Positions 16,513-23,420 of a stretch of DNA of 23,420 nucleotides are shown piece by piece (the first letter of the stretch is position 1; each line of letters begins with the position of its first letter). Made by a program: the position numbers and the translations under genes. The notes beneath the pieces are model-generated. The model saw only the letters and a list, made by a program, of their open reading frames with translations, was not told where the DNA came from and ran no database searches. This DNA comes from CAYGJN01 sp964350135. GTDB lineage: Bacteria; Bdellovibrionota; Bacteriovoracia; Bacteriovoracales; Bacteriovoracaceae. The stretch is taken from assembly GCA_964350135.1 (NCBI GenBank), contig CAYGJN010000033.1:1-23420 (forward strand). Direction: 5' to 3'.

Positions 16513-17602
16513 TATTGACCTCAAAAATCATAAATGTAGTATCATTTTTTTGAAAACGTCCTTCTTTATTCATCTTTGAGCTCATAAAGAGTTCATCAAT
16601 AAACTCTGCTCCATCAAGGCTCCATTTTCTTTTTAACATTGTTTCTAATTCATCCATACGAAATTCATCTTCAAAATTTAAGGCCATACCGTGAGAACAA
16701 ATATAAAACTTATCACCTGGATTAAATTTTAATTTACTAATTTTTCCATCTTCTGCTGCTTCTACTTCTTTGCCATTCATATAAAGATGAGAGTAACCAA
16801 TATTAATAATATAAGATTGCAGGTCATTAATATCTGTTAACATCACAAAAAGAGAATATGGTTCTTCTATCTTTTCATTTATGGCTTGATAAAATGCTTT
16901 TAAATCCCTGCGCTCACGATTTTTTTTGCCCATAAAACTTAAAACTTCTTCTAAAACAGTCGTTAAGCTTGTGGAGCTTGCTGTACTAAGGAGTACTGTG
17001 GTCACTTGATCCTTATGAACAAATACATCCCAAAATTCACTATGAGATGATTCTCCTGCACCATATTTACATTGAATGCCAATTCTACCAGCTTCAATAA
17101 TTCTTTTTGGTACCATATCTTTATGAATTTTCTTGATTCTCTCTAATTGAAGACTAAGATGTTTTGTAACCTTATCTAGTTCTTTATCAAAATCATCTAT
17201 ATATTCCTGATCAGTATCAACTTCAAATAACAGATCACTGATCTCTTTCACACCATTAAATTGTGAAATAAGAAAACCCATTCCTTGATTTTGTTCAATA
17301 ACACCTTTCACTCTATTGCTTGAAATAAGAAACCGATTGATCTCACCTTCTTGAGTATCACTCATAGTCTGAGAGTCTACGACTAAATAACAAACAGAGC
17401 GTGGGCTCATTTGATCTAGCATATTGTTCAACTCTTCAAGTGCAATAAGCCCATCCAGAAAATAAACTCTGCTTTCTGATTTATCCAAAGTTTCAAAAAA
17501 TGCTTTCTTGCTCGATAGCTCATAATAGACTGACAGTTTCTCGAAAACTGGAGTCATTTTATCAACAAAAGATCCTAAATCTAAAAACGTCCATGTGGCC
17601 AT
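16499..17602 (-). CDS. Degenerate SpoIIE/PP2C-like protein with receiver-like N-terminus
   Basis: This 367-residue cytoplasmic protein has three parts. Residues 1-120 resemble a receiver fold, with alternating strands (RVYFLDG, CYLVVDS, VKGVIEQ) but without the full phospho-acceptor site. Residues 135-170 form a helical linker. Residues 170-365 follow the order of SpoIIE/RsbU-type PP2C phosphatases: IQCKYGAGESSHSEFWDVF (176-194), a strand at 200-206, GYSHLYMNG (269-277), GDKFYICSHGM (296-306) and NDTTFMIFEV (353-362). Key metal positions are missing: the usual DVSGHG is STASSTS (206-212) and the usual TDG is SHG (303-305). It is therefore probably inactive as a phosphatase, perhaps a binding or scaffold protein. 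It lies divergent from an HD-GYP gene. Confidence 0.65.
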   Translation of the reverse strand: MATWTFLDLGSFVDKMTPVFEKLSVYYELSSKKAFFETLDKSESRVYFLDGLIALEELNNMLDQMSPRSVCYLVVDSQTMSDTQEGEINRFLISSNRVKGVIEQNQGMGFLISQFNGVKEISDLLFEVDTDQEYIDDFDKELDKVTKHLSLQLERIKKIHKDMVPKRIIEAGRIGIQCKYGAGESSHSEFWDVFVHKDQVTTVLLSTASSTSLTTVLEEVLSFMGKKNRERRDLKAFYQAINEKIEEPYSLFVMLTDINDLQSYIINIGYSHLYMNGKEVEAAEDGKISKLKFNPGDKFYICSHGMALNFEDEFRMDELETMLKRKWSLDGAEFIDELFMSSKMNKEGRFQKNDTTFMIFEVNNDKV

Positions 17603-17698
17603 AAGTTAAACTCTCAAAATAACTTAGATGATACCTAATTTTCCCTGAAATTATAAATCTATTTAGAAGCAAAATCCTCTTCCGATAAGGATAAAGAT

Positions 17699-18424
17699 AT
17701 GGGCAAAAAAAATAATGTCATACCTATTTCATCTGTTTTAACGAATGTGACTCTTCTCGCACTTAGTGAAGAGGTATCAAAGCTTAAAGGGGAACAAAAA
17801 GATATTTGCGAAATGGCCGCAAGATCAATTCTTTTTGCTCTGGACCTGAAAGATCATTATACATTTGGTCATAGTACGCGAGTGGCCCATTTCAGCCTTC
17901 AGCTTGGCAAGCAGCTTGGCCTAAGCGAAGAAGAAATGTATGAATTAGAACTCTCCGCCCTTTTTCATGATATTGGAAAAATTGGAACTCCAGACGCAAT
18001 TCTTACTAAGCCTGAAAGACTTAGTCCGCAAGAGTTTGAGGTTATGAAAAAACATCCTGAAATGTCATATGAAATCCTTAAAAATTTTAAGCCTTTTGAA
18101 AAGATTGCAATAAACACAAGACATCACCATGAAAGGTTTGATGGTCGTGGCTATCCTGATAAATTAAAGGGCGAAAATATTCCTCTCTTTTCTAGGATTA
18201 TTCTTATTGCTGATACTTTTGATGCTATGACTTCAACTCGTCCATATAGAAAAGGGCTGCCTTATGAAACTGCCTTTTATGAACTGAGACAGTTTAGTGG
18301 AAGTCAATTTGATCCTAAATTAGTAAAACATTTTATAAGAGCACTTTCTTCTAAAGAAGAGCGAACACTTACGCGATTTAATCTTTCAATAATTCAAGGT
18401 GATTTCGAAAAAGACGCTGCCTAA
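17699..18424 (+). CDS. HD-GYP domain protein, probable c-di-GMP phosphodiesterase
   Basis: This 241-residue cytoplasmic protein is almost entirely an HD-GYP domain with a short N-terminal helix. Metal and catalytic residues are present: H58 (FGHSTRVAH), H90-D91 in FHDIGKIGTPD, K94, H119, H143-H144 in HHHERFDGRGYP (142-153) and D172 in IADTFDAMTS. The GYP motif is intact, so it should hydrolyse c-di-GMP to GMP or pGpG. There is no receiver, PAS or membrane domain, so input must come from a partner. The start has an AAGGAT Shine-Dalgarno. Its stop is one base from the stop of the convergent downstream gene. The divergent degenerate PP2C-like gene, 96 bp away, is a plausible signalling partner by position only. 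Confidence 0.92.
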   Translation: MGKKNNVIPISSVLTNVTLLALSEEVSKLKGEQKDICEMAARSILFALDLKDHYTFGHSTRVAHFSLQLGKQLGLSEEEMYELELSALFHDIGKIGTPDAILTKPERLSPQEFEVMKKHPEMSYEILKNFKPFEKIAINTRHHHERFDGRGYPDKLKGENIPLFSRIILIADTFDAMTSTRPYRKGLPYETAFYELRQFSGSQFDPKLVKHFIRALSSKEERTLTRFNLSIIQGDFEKDAA

Positions 18425-18425
18425 A

Positions 18426-19337
18426 CTACTGATTACATTCAACAGGCTTTTCCCCATTATGAATTTTTAATAATTGTCCTTTGGCACAATCATCCATTGA
18501 GAAATAAACTTCTCTTGTAGCACAACTAATCTTTATCTTTTTCTCTGTATTATTTTTTTGATGTTGAGCACATTGCATATAATTTTTTTCATTCACACAG
18601 GCCCAATAACTCTTCTCACAATTATAAACAAGTCCTCGTCCTTTAAACTCGTAGCGTGGAGGATCGTAATTGATATCTGGTTGAATTTTAATACTACTTA
18701 ACAATTCACGGTAAGAAGTCACTTTCTCACTATCACTTTGTGGAACAGCAATCTTATCCTCATTTTCACCCATACTTACAATACTCTCTTGCTCTTCAAT
18801 GACTTCACTAATGGCCTCACTGGGCTCAGGTTCTTGAGTTGGCTGATCGTCCTGCATATCAGAAATTTCATCGGCCATAGAGGGTGGTTGTGTTTGTGGG
18901 TCTAGTTGTGGAGCTTCCTGTGTTGACTCTATAGGTAGCTCTTCTTGAGTAGCTTCTACTGGCGGCTCTTCTTCTTGTGTAGTATCTGTTTCTAAGTTTG
19001 GCTCTTCTTCTACAGGCACAGCATTTTCTTTAGCTATTTCATCCACTTGTATTTTGGCCTTAACAATTTCTGGCATATCATCTTCTGCTTGATCAAAATC
19101 ATTTGTCTCCGCTATTTTTTTATTTTTTGTTATTGGAGTTGGGCCATCTTCTACTGGATCTTGTGTCGTCGCTATATCAAAAATTAAATAGCCAATAATA
19201 AGCATGAGAAAAATTTTGGGGAAATTTTTTTTATCCTGGAGTTTTTCCAGAAGACTTGCATCTGAAGAATTATCATCACTTACTTCGTTCCCAGAAGATC
19301 TTTTTTTAAATTTGTCTTTTAGTTTAGAAAAATCCAA
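18426..19337 (-). CDS. Single-pass membrane protein with Pro/Glu-rich linker and cysteine-rich end
   Basis: This 303-residue protein has a charged cytoplasmic N-terminus (1-40), one membrane segment FPKIFLMLIIGYLIFDIA (about 39-56) and no cleavable signal. About 145 residues of low-complexity Glu/Pro/Gln/Thr-rich linker follow, with loosely repeated TQEE/TQEA units. The C-terminal domain of about 95 residues has six cysteines (NCEKSYWACVNEKNYMQC, SCATRE, DDCAKG, VECNQ), suggesting disulfides in the periplasm. The layout resembles proteins that span the periplasm through an extended linker, as TonB does, but the end domain is not TonB. No family recognised. The gene ends one base from the convergent HD-GYP gene and is divergent from the aldolase-like gene, 56 bp away. 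Confidence 0.75.
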   Translation of the reverse strand: MDFSKLKDKFKKRSSGNEVSDDNSSDASLLEKLQDKKNFPKIFLMLIIGYLIFDIATTQDPVEDGPTPITKNKKIAETNDFDQAEDDMPEIVKAKIQVDEIAKENAVPVEEEPNLETDTTQEEEPPVEATQEELPIESTQEAPQLDPQTQPPSMADEISDMQDDQPTQEPEPSEAISEVIEEQESIVSMGENEDKIAVPQSDSEKVTSYRELLSSIKIQPDINYDPPRYEFKGRGLVYNCEKSYWACVNEKNYMQCAQHQKNNTEKKIKISCATREVYFSMDDCAKGQLLKIHNGEKPVECNQ

Positions 19338-19393
19338 TACAACTCCAACTACTTGATATTATACTACTAGCTAGCAAAAGGATCGAATCTAAA

Positions 19394-20002
19394 ATGACAG
19401 AATTAACTGAAGGCATTATTCGCTACAAAACCAAGGAGTATCGTCAAGAACTTCTCCATAAGCACTCAGATGTCTCTGAGCTAGAGTATTGGCGAGAAAT
19501 ACTCTTTAATATTAACTTAATTGGCGAATATGAAGACAAAATTGGATTTGGAAATTTATCAAAAAGATTTCAAAAAAAAGGATTTCTGATCACTGCTAGC
19601 CAAACAGGCTCTCTACCTCACCTTAAAAATGAACATTATTGTCTAGTCTCAGATTTTAACTTAAGTGATTTTTCTCTTAGCTATGCAGGTCTATTGCCTG
19701 CTTCAAGCGAGGCCCTTACTCATGGTGCCCTCTATGAAGCGGATTTAAATATAAATTACGTCTTTCATATTCATCATGAAAAAATCTGGAAGGGTCTTTT
19801 AGAAGATGGAGAGCCTAAAGTTTCAAAAGGCATTGACTATGGAAGTCCAGAGATGGCAGAAACAGTTAAGAGTTTAGCAAAAGACCCTAGTATAAACCTT
19901 ATTGCCATGGAAGGGCACAAAGACGGAGTTCTTAGTTTTGGAAACTCAGCTTTTCAAACAGGTCAAGCTCTTCTAAATACTTTTCAGAAATATATTCTTT
20001 AA
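19394..20002 (+). CDS. Class II aldolase/adducin-family protein
   Basis: This 202-residue protein has the fold markers of class II aldolases and MtnB-type dehydratases. They are FGNLSKRF (52-59), FLITASQTG (64-72), the PASSEALTHG block (102-111) with a candidate catalytic Glu106, VFHIHH with metal ligands H125 and H127, and EGHKDG with H175. Zinc or another divalent metal is expected. The substrate cannot be named: the family includes fuculose- and ribulose-phosphate aldolases/epimerases and methylthioribulose-phosphate dehydratase, and no partner gene of those pathways is nearby. The start has an AAGGAT Shine-Dalgarno. The last 71 nt overlap the 3' end of the convergent ATP-grasp gene. Confidence 0.85.
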   Translation: MTELTEGIIRYKTKEYRQELLHKHSDVSELEYWREILFNINLIGEYEDKIGFGNLSKRFQKKGFLITASQTGSLPHLKNEHYCLVSDFNLSDFSLSYAGLLPASSEALTHGALYEADLNINYVFHIHHEKIWKGLLEDGEPKVSKGIDYGSPEMAETVKSLAKDPSINLIAMEGHKDGVLSFGNSAFQTGQALLNTFQKYIL

Positions 20003-20960
20003 GTAGTTTTTTCAATGCAGAAATATTAGTTTCAGCTAAAAAAATACTTTGAAACCTCATCTGCTCTTCAGATGTAAAAAATACACCTGTTTTATTATCA
20101 GAATTATAAGTATCAACATTTTTCAATAATTCTTTTTTGGTAAGTAATAGCCAAACGCCAATACCAGCCTCAGGTTTATAAAATGAAAAAACACGAGAGA
20201 GTTCTCCCATGGAATGCCTGGTATTTATTTCGCATAAAGGATTTAAATAAACCTTATCTTGATCACGGTAAAGAAACATATCAATACTTAAATTTTGATT
20301 ACATTTTTCAGCGATAAGTTGAGAGACTCTTTTTATTTCAGGTTCAAATTTATTAAAGTTAAAATCTCTAATAAGAACTCCTTTAAATGCCCCTTTGGAA
20401 TTATTAATAATCTCACTTATATAAAACTCTTTATTTCTATACTGCACACTAAAATCAATTACTCTTTTTCTAAATGGCTCAAGGATTAGTGGAAACTTCA
20501 AATCTTTTGGAATATTTTTTTTGTCTTGAATTAATCTAAAGCCTCTAGCTGAGAAACTATCAACAGGCTTTAGCAAGACTTTGGAATCAAAAAAAGAAAT
20601 CTTCTCACAAAGCTCCTCTCTCGAATTAATGACAAAACTATCATTATAACTAAGCTCATCTATTTTAATAGTCGTACTAAAGACCTTTGAATTGAACTTA
20701 TGAGCATGAACTCCCTCTAAATCTCCCCACCAATTACAATTATGTCTTTGCTCTGTGAGCTCCGGTAAAGTAAAACCTAGACTCTTAAGCCTTTTTAAAT
20801 AATAAGCAGAGTATTTATTTTGAGTAGAAATTTTCAGTTTAGGATCTTTATTCAGTAAAAAAACTATATACTCAAGCTCTGAGCTATAATCTTGCCCCTT
20901 GGGTTTATTATAGAGTTCTTCTTCAAAGTTTAAATTAATACGATAAATTAACTCTTCCAT
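19932..20960 (-). CDS. ATP-grasp-like protein of unknown substrate
   Basis: This 342-residue cytoplasmic protein shows an ATP-grasp arrangement. VLLKPVDSFSARGFRLI (128-144) carries the ATP-binding lysine 131 and a loop in place of the usual Gly-rich one. FPLILEPF (156-163) is the adenine-hinge strand with Glu161. SIDMFLY (225-231) and LNPLCEINTRHSMGELSR (239-256) supply the metal-binding D227, E244 and N246, the EiNpR-TmG pattern. The N-terminal part (1-110) has a helical preATP-grasp-like region without a clear family. Such enzymes activate a carboxylate and join it to an amine or thiol. The start overlaps the DUF455 gene by 13 nt. The 3' end overlaps the convergent aldolase-like gene by 71 nt. 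Confidence is good for the fold, low for function. Confidence 0.7.
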   Translation of the reverse strand: MEELIYRINLNFEEELYNKPKGQDYSSELEYIVFLLNKDPKLKISTQNKYSAYYLKRLKSLGFTLPELTEQRHNCNWWGDLEGVHAHKFNSKVFSTTIKIDELSYNDSFVINSREELCEKISFFDSKVLLKPVDSFSARGFRLIQDKKNIPKDLKFPLILEPFRKRVIDFSVQYRNKEFYISEIINNSKGAFKGVLIRDFNFNKFEPEIKRVSQLIAEKCNQNLSIDMFLYRDQDKVYLNPLCEINTRHSMGELSRVFSFYKPEAGIGVWLLLTKKELLKNVDTYNSDNKTGVFFTSEEQMRFQSIFLAETNISALKKLLKEYISEKYLEELDLFEKLSFQN

Positions 20961-21775
20961 TGCCTTCTATGAGTAATTGAAAAATCATCTTTGTATTCTT
21001 CTAAGTTTTTAACAAAATCTACTCCTAGCCCAGCAGCTATTCGTCCTTTTGAGTCAAACCTTTGTCCTTTTGCCCGTGCAGGAGTGAGGGGCTCTGGAAG
21101 AACTAATCTATAATAATCCCAAAGAGATTTTTCTGTTTTTTTGCTCATCCAAAATGCACCAAAAGCAACATGGGAAATCTCATCTTTATACACCTGATCA
21201 AGAATATTTGAAGACTCATGGTCACCATATTCCTCAAATAGATCTCTGTAATAAGAAGCAAAATCTAAATTAGCAGATTCAAAAGTTAATGCCATAACGG
21301 CCAAGTACTCTTCAATATTAGTTATGCCTCTCATTTTTTCCCAAAAATAATCATTAACTTCAATATCTCCAAAACTAAGACCAAGCTCTTCCATTCTATT
21401 GCAATAAAGTTTTAAATGTTTTTGCTCATCACTTAAAGTGGAGAGAAGCCCTGTCTTAAACTTTAAGATCTCAGGTGTATTGCCTTTAACACTAAGGAGC
21501 ATATGGGCCATAATCTCAATGGCCAAAAGTTCATGGTTTGCAAAAAAATGAATGGCCTTTGCTCTTTCATCTTGCTGGTGAAGTTTATTTTTTTTAGGAA
21601 ACTTCACATTACTCTCACTTATTCTAAGAGTCTTAGGCCTTCCAGGTAGCAAAGGACAACTATAATCATAATGAGTTTCTTCTAAGGACTTTCGGTCTAG
21701 TTCTTTTAAAGGGAGTAGTTTATCAGTAAGTGAGTCGCCCAAAAGAATGGTCTTTGCCCAAGATTCTAGGTTCAT
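20948..21775 (-). CDS. DUF455 family ferritin-like diiron protein
   Basis: This 275-residue protein matches the DUF455 (PF04305) ferritin-like family. The N-terminal PGRPKTLRI block (44-52) and C-terminal LPEPLTPARAKGQRFD stretch (226-241) are family-typical. A four-helix core has the expected diiron ligands: E87 in HELLAIE, E117/H120 in DEQKH, E166 in TFESANLD and E199/H202 in DEISHVAFG. The site is complete, so it may bind iron or manganese and act as an oxygenase or oxidase; members have no settled function that I know. The ATG overlaps the helicase stop (ATGA) and its 3' end overlaps the ATP-grasp gene. The tight order suggests that the diiron and ATP-grasp proteins act on the same substrate. 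Confidence 0.88.
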   Translation of the reverse strand: MNLESWAKTILLGDSLTDKLLPLKELDRKSLEETHYDYSCPLLPGRPKTLRISESNVKFPKKNKLHQQDERAKAIHFFANHELLAIEIMAHMLLSVKGNTPEILKFKTGLLSTLSDEQKHLKLYCNRMEELGLSFGDIEVNDYFWEKMRGITNIEEYLAVMALTFESANLDFASYYRDLFEEYGDHESSNILDQVYKDEISHVAFGAFWMSKKTEKSLWDYYRLVLPEPLTPARAKGQRFDSKGRIAAGLGVDFVKNLEEYKDDFSITHRRQWKS

Positions 21776-23420
21776 GATCTTTTCTTTGTTTTCTTCCTAA
21801 AGCGAGTATTTGATTTTTTCTTTGTAGAACTGGAGCCCGGTCTTTTGCTCGTATTCTTTCTGTCACTGCTGTAATTTGATCTTTTTCTATAATTAAAACG
21901 TCTTTCTTTGAAACAATTGTCGCATATTGCAAAATCATGCTCATGGGGTAGTTTTGCCCCACAACTAGAGCATTGAGGAACAATTCTCTCTGAAAGAAGA
22001 TCATTCAATTTTTCAACGGCCATACTTTTATTGGTTAATAACTCAGTTTCATTAAACTCAAAATTCTTATTATCAAAATGCCTTGCAAGCCATTGGTAAA
22101 GTTCAACACATTTAATAGATGTTTCAAGATAATCAATATTTGAAGATTTAGAATCAATATCTTCATTGATAATTGGCTGAGAGCGAACATAATTATTAAT
22201 AATATAGATAAAATATTGAACATGTTCAGCTAGTCCAAGATTAACAGGAGCGCATGAAAAGCCAAACAGCTCTGATGAGCTTAAGGTATCTTTTCCAAAG
22301 TTTGCCTGCTCTACCATCTCTGTTACTTCAATCATCTCTTTAAGATCAACACAATAAAATGGTTTTCTAAATGTCATTGTATTAAAAAGTCTCAAGAACT
22401 CTGAAAGCTTAAGCTCTGGCAATGAGTTTGTTTGAAGAGCACTATTAACTTTATTGTAAATCTCTAAATCCGGACCAACCATGGCTTCTGATTTTTGAGA
22501 AAGCTCTTCAGTTAAAGCTTCTTGGACAAGTTCGAGCCCCTCTTCTACTCTTTGCAGACAAGTCACTTTCCCAACTGGAAAACGTTTAAACCGTCCAGCT
22601 CGTCCAGCAATTTGCTTTATTTCACTATTCGTAATGATATGCTCTTTAGAATTGATAAACTTACTTAGTGTTGTAAAAACAATTCTTTTAATGGGTAGAT
22701 TCATTCCCATTGCAATAGCATCTGTACTTACAATAATATCTGTTTCACCAGAGTCAAATTTTCTGGCCTGCTCTCTTCTTACTTCGGGACTTAATCTTCC
22801 ATAAACAATAGAAACTTTATGACCAATTCTTTCAAGATCACTTTTATACTTAAGTGCATTTCGTCTTGAGAACACTATTAAAGCATCATTTTTTTGTAAT
22901 TGATCTGCTTTAATCTTAGTCGGCAAAACCTCAAGTTTTGTCATACGCTCATAATCTTTGATGATAAGTTCATCACCACAGAGCTTAACAATTTCTTCAA
23001 CTAGGTCAGTAACTGATGGATCTCCACAAATATGTATTTCTGGAGCTTGCATACTGACAAGCGCTCGTGTCCACGCCCACCCTCTTTGGGAGTCAGTAAT
23101 CATTTGAATCTCATCAATTACACAAAGATCAAACTTTTCTTTTAGTCTGGCCATTTCAATCGTTGATGAAGTGTGAGTTCCATCTTCAACTTCGATGACC
23201 TCTTCACCTGTAAGCAAGCTAGTCCTTACCTGCATCTCATTAAGAGTATCGTAAAGTTCCGTGGCCAAAAGTCTCAAAGGTGCAAGATAACAACCTTTTT
23301 CAACCTTTGAGAGTGCCTGAATCGCATGATAAGTTTTTCCTGAATTCGTTGGACCTCGATGGTAGACGATAGTTCGCCTCATTTTTCTAGCGTCAGTATA
23401 AAGCCAGAATTGTGCTAGGT
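21772..23420 (-). CDS. SUV3-like RNA helicase with C-terminal zinc ribbon (5' end outside window)
   Basis: This is an ATP-dependent superfamily 2 helicase of the SUV3 group, known from the mitochondrial RNA degradosome and found in some bacteria. Numbered from the Met at 23382, motifs are Walker A GPTNSGKT (10-17), YLAPLRLLA (32-40), TGEE (58-61), the DEIQ box (90-93), the RGWAWTRAL block (100-108), the STDAIAMGMNL region (219-229) and motif VI QIAGRAGR (257-264). A CxxC...CxxC zinc ribbon (C471, C474, C487, C490) and a strongly basic Ser/Lys/Arg tail of about 38 residues end the protein. Upstream of that Met the frame stays open to the window edge (LAQFWLYTDARK), and TDARKM resembles the residues preceding this motif in other SUV3 proteins, so the true start lies beyond the window. 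It heads an overlapping operon with DUF455 and ATP-grasp genes. Confidence 0.88.
   Translation of the reverse strand, partial: LAQFWLYTDARKMRRTIVYHRGPTNSGKTYHAIQALSKVEKGCYLAPLRLLATELYDTLNEMQVRTSLLTGEEVIEVEDGTHTSSTIEMARLKEKFDLCVIDEIQMITDSQRGWAWTRALVSMQAPEIHICGDPSVTDLVEEIVKLCGDELIIKDYERMTKLEVLPTKIKADQLQKNDALIVFSRRNALKYKSDLERIGHKVSIVYGRLSPEVRREQARKFDSGETDIIVSTDAIAMGMNLPIKRIVFTTLSKFINSKEHIITNSEIKQIAGRAGRFKRFPVGKVTCLQRVEEGLELVQEALTEELSQKSEAMVGPDLEIYNKVNSALQTNSLPELKLSEFLRLFNTMTFRKPFYCVDLKEMIEVTEMVEQANFGKDTLSSSELFGFSCAPVNLGLAEHVQYFIYIINNYVRSQPIINEDIDSKSSNIDYLETSIKCVELYQWLARHFDNKNFEFNETELLTNKSMAVEKLNDLLSERIVPQCSSCGAKLPHEHDFAICDNCFKERRFNYRKRSNYSSDRKNTSKRPGSSSTKKKSNTRFRKKTKKRS

Noticed and set aside
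19932..20960. Glutathione synthetase (gshB) to complement gshA
   Set aside because: The ATP-grasp motifs are too divergent, the gene is far from gshA on the other strand, and it sits in a different operon with DUF455.
23380..23382. ATG as the true start of the SUV3-like helicase
   Set aside because: The same frame stays open to the window edge, and the upstream residues TDARK resemble the segment preceding the Walker A region in SUV3 proteins, so the start is probably outside the window.
1..23420. tRNA, rRNA, CRISPR arrays, insertion sequences or prophage genes
   Set aside because: No cloverleaf-like T-loop sequence, no regularly spaced repeat array, no transposase or integrase frame and no terminal inverted repeats were seen.

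Overview
The window looks like a chromosomal segment of an AT-rich Gram-negative bacterium. Several exported proteins carry lipobox signal peptides, and one protein is a predicted outer-membrane beta-barrel. Low GC, many small exported proteins of unknown family, a PHB_acc_N regulator, a PF08886-type GshA and a SUV3-like helicase together suggest a Bdellovibrionota relative (Bacteriovorax/Halobacteriovorax/Peredibacter type). That assignment is inference; there is no rRNA or marker gene to confirm it. No tRNA, rRNA, CRISPR array, insertion sequence or phage gene was seen. Layout: (1) 1-387 holds a short GTG-started open frame on the minus strand that may be the remnant of a larger gene. (2) 388-5985, minus strand, is a complete oligopeptide ABC importer operon in the order oppA-oppB-oppC-oppD-oppF, with coupled or nearly coupled junctions. 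The leader (5986-6197) has a 14-nt dyad and two 10-nt direct repeats 21 bp apart. (3) 6198-8685, minus strand, holds a TPR lipoprotein and a second lipoprotein whose apparent start lies about 90 nt inside the TPR gene. (4) 8686-9073 is a long, locally GC-rich intergenic region with nested complementary segments and a good sigma-70-like promoter. (5) 9074-15767, plus strand, is a tight seven-gene cluster: PHB_acc_N regulator, outer-membrane protein, two ArsA/Get3-like ATPases, glutamate-cysteine ligase, cystathionine beta-synthase and a cystathionine gamma-synthase/lyase family enzyme. It ends at a factor-independent terminator. (6) 15844-17602, minus strand, encodes a degenerate SpoIIE/PP2C-like protein with a receiver-like N-terminus, followed by a small secreted protein. 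(7) 17699-18424, plus, is a stand-alone HD-GYP c-di-GMP phosphodiesterase; it converges with a membrane-anchored Pro/Glu-rich protein (18426-19337, minus). (8) 19394-20002, plus, is a class II aldolase-like protein whose 3' end overlaps a convergent minus-strand operon. (9) 19932-23420, minus, encodes a SUV3-like RNA helicase (its 5' end lies outside the window), a DUF455 ferritin-like diiron protein and an ATP-grasp protein, with overlapping junctions. How the genes work together: the opp operon imports peptides, a possible source of amino acids. The cbs and gamma-lyase-family pair forms the reverse transsulfuration route from homocysteine to cysteine, and GshA uses that cysteine for gamma-glutamylcysteine; gshB is not in the window. 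Sharing one operon with two Get3-like ATPases and an outer-membrane protein is unexpected. The other notable arrangement is the helicase/diiron/ATP-grasp operon, which has no function I can name.
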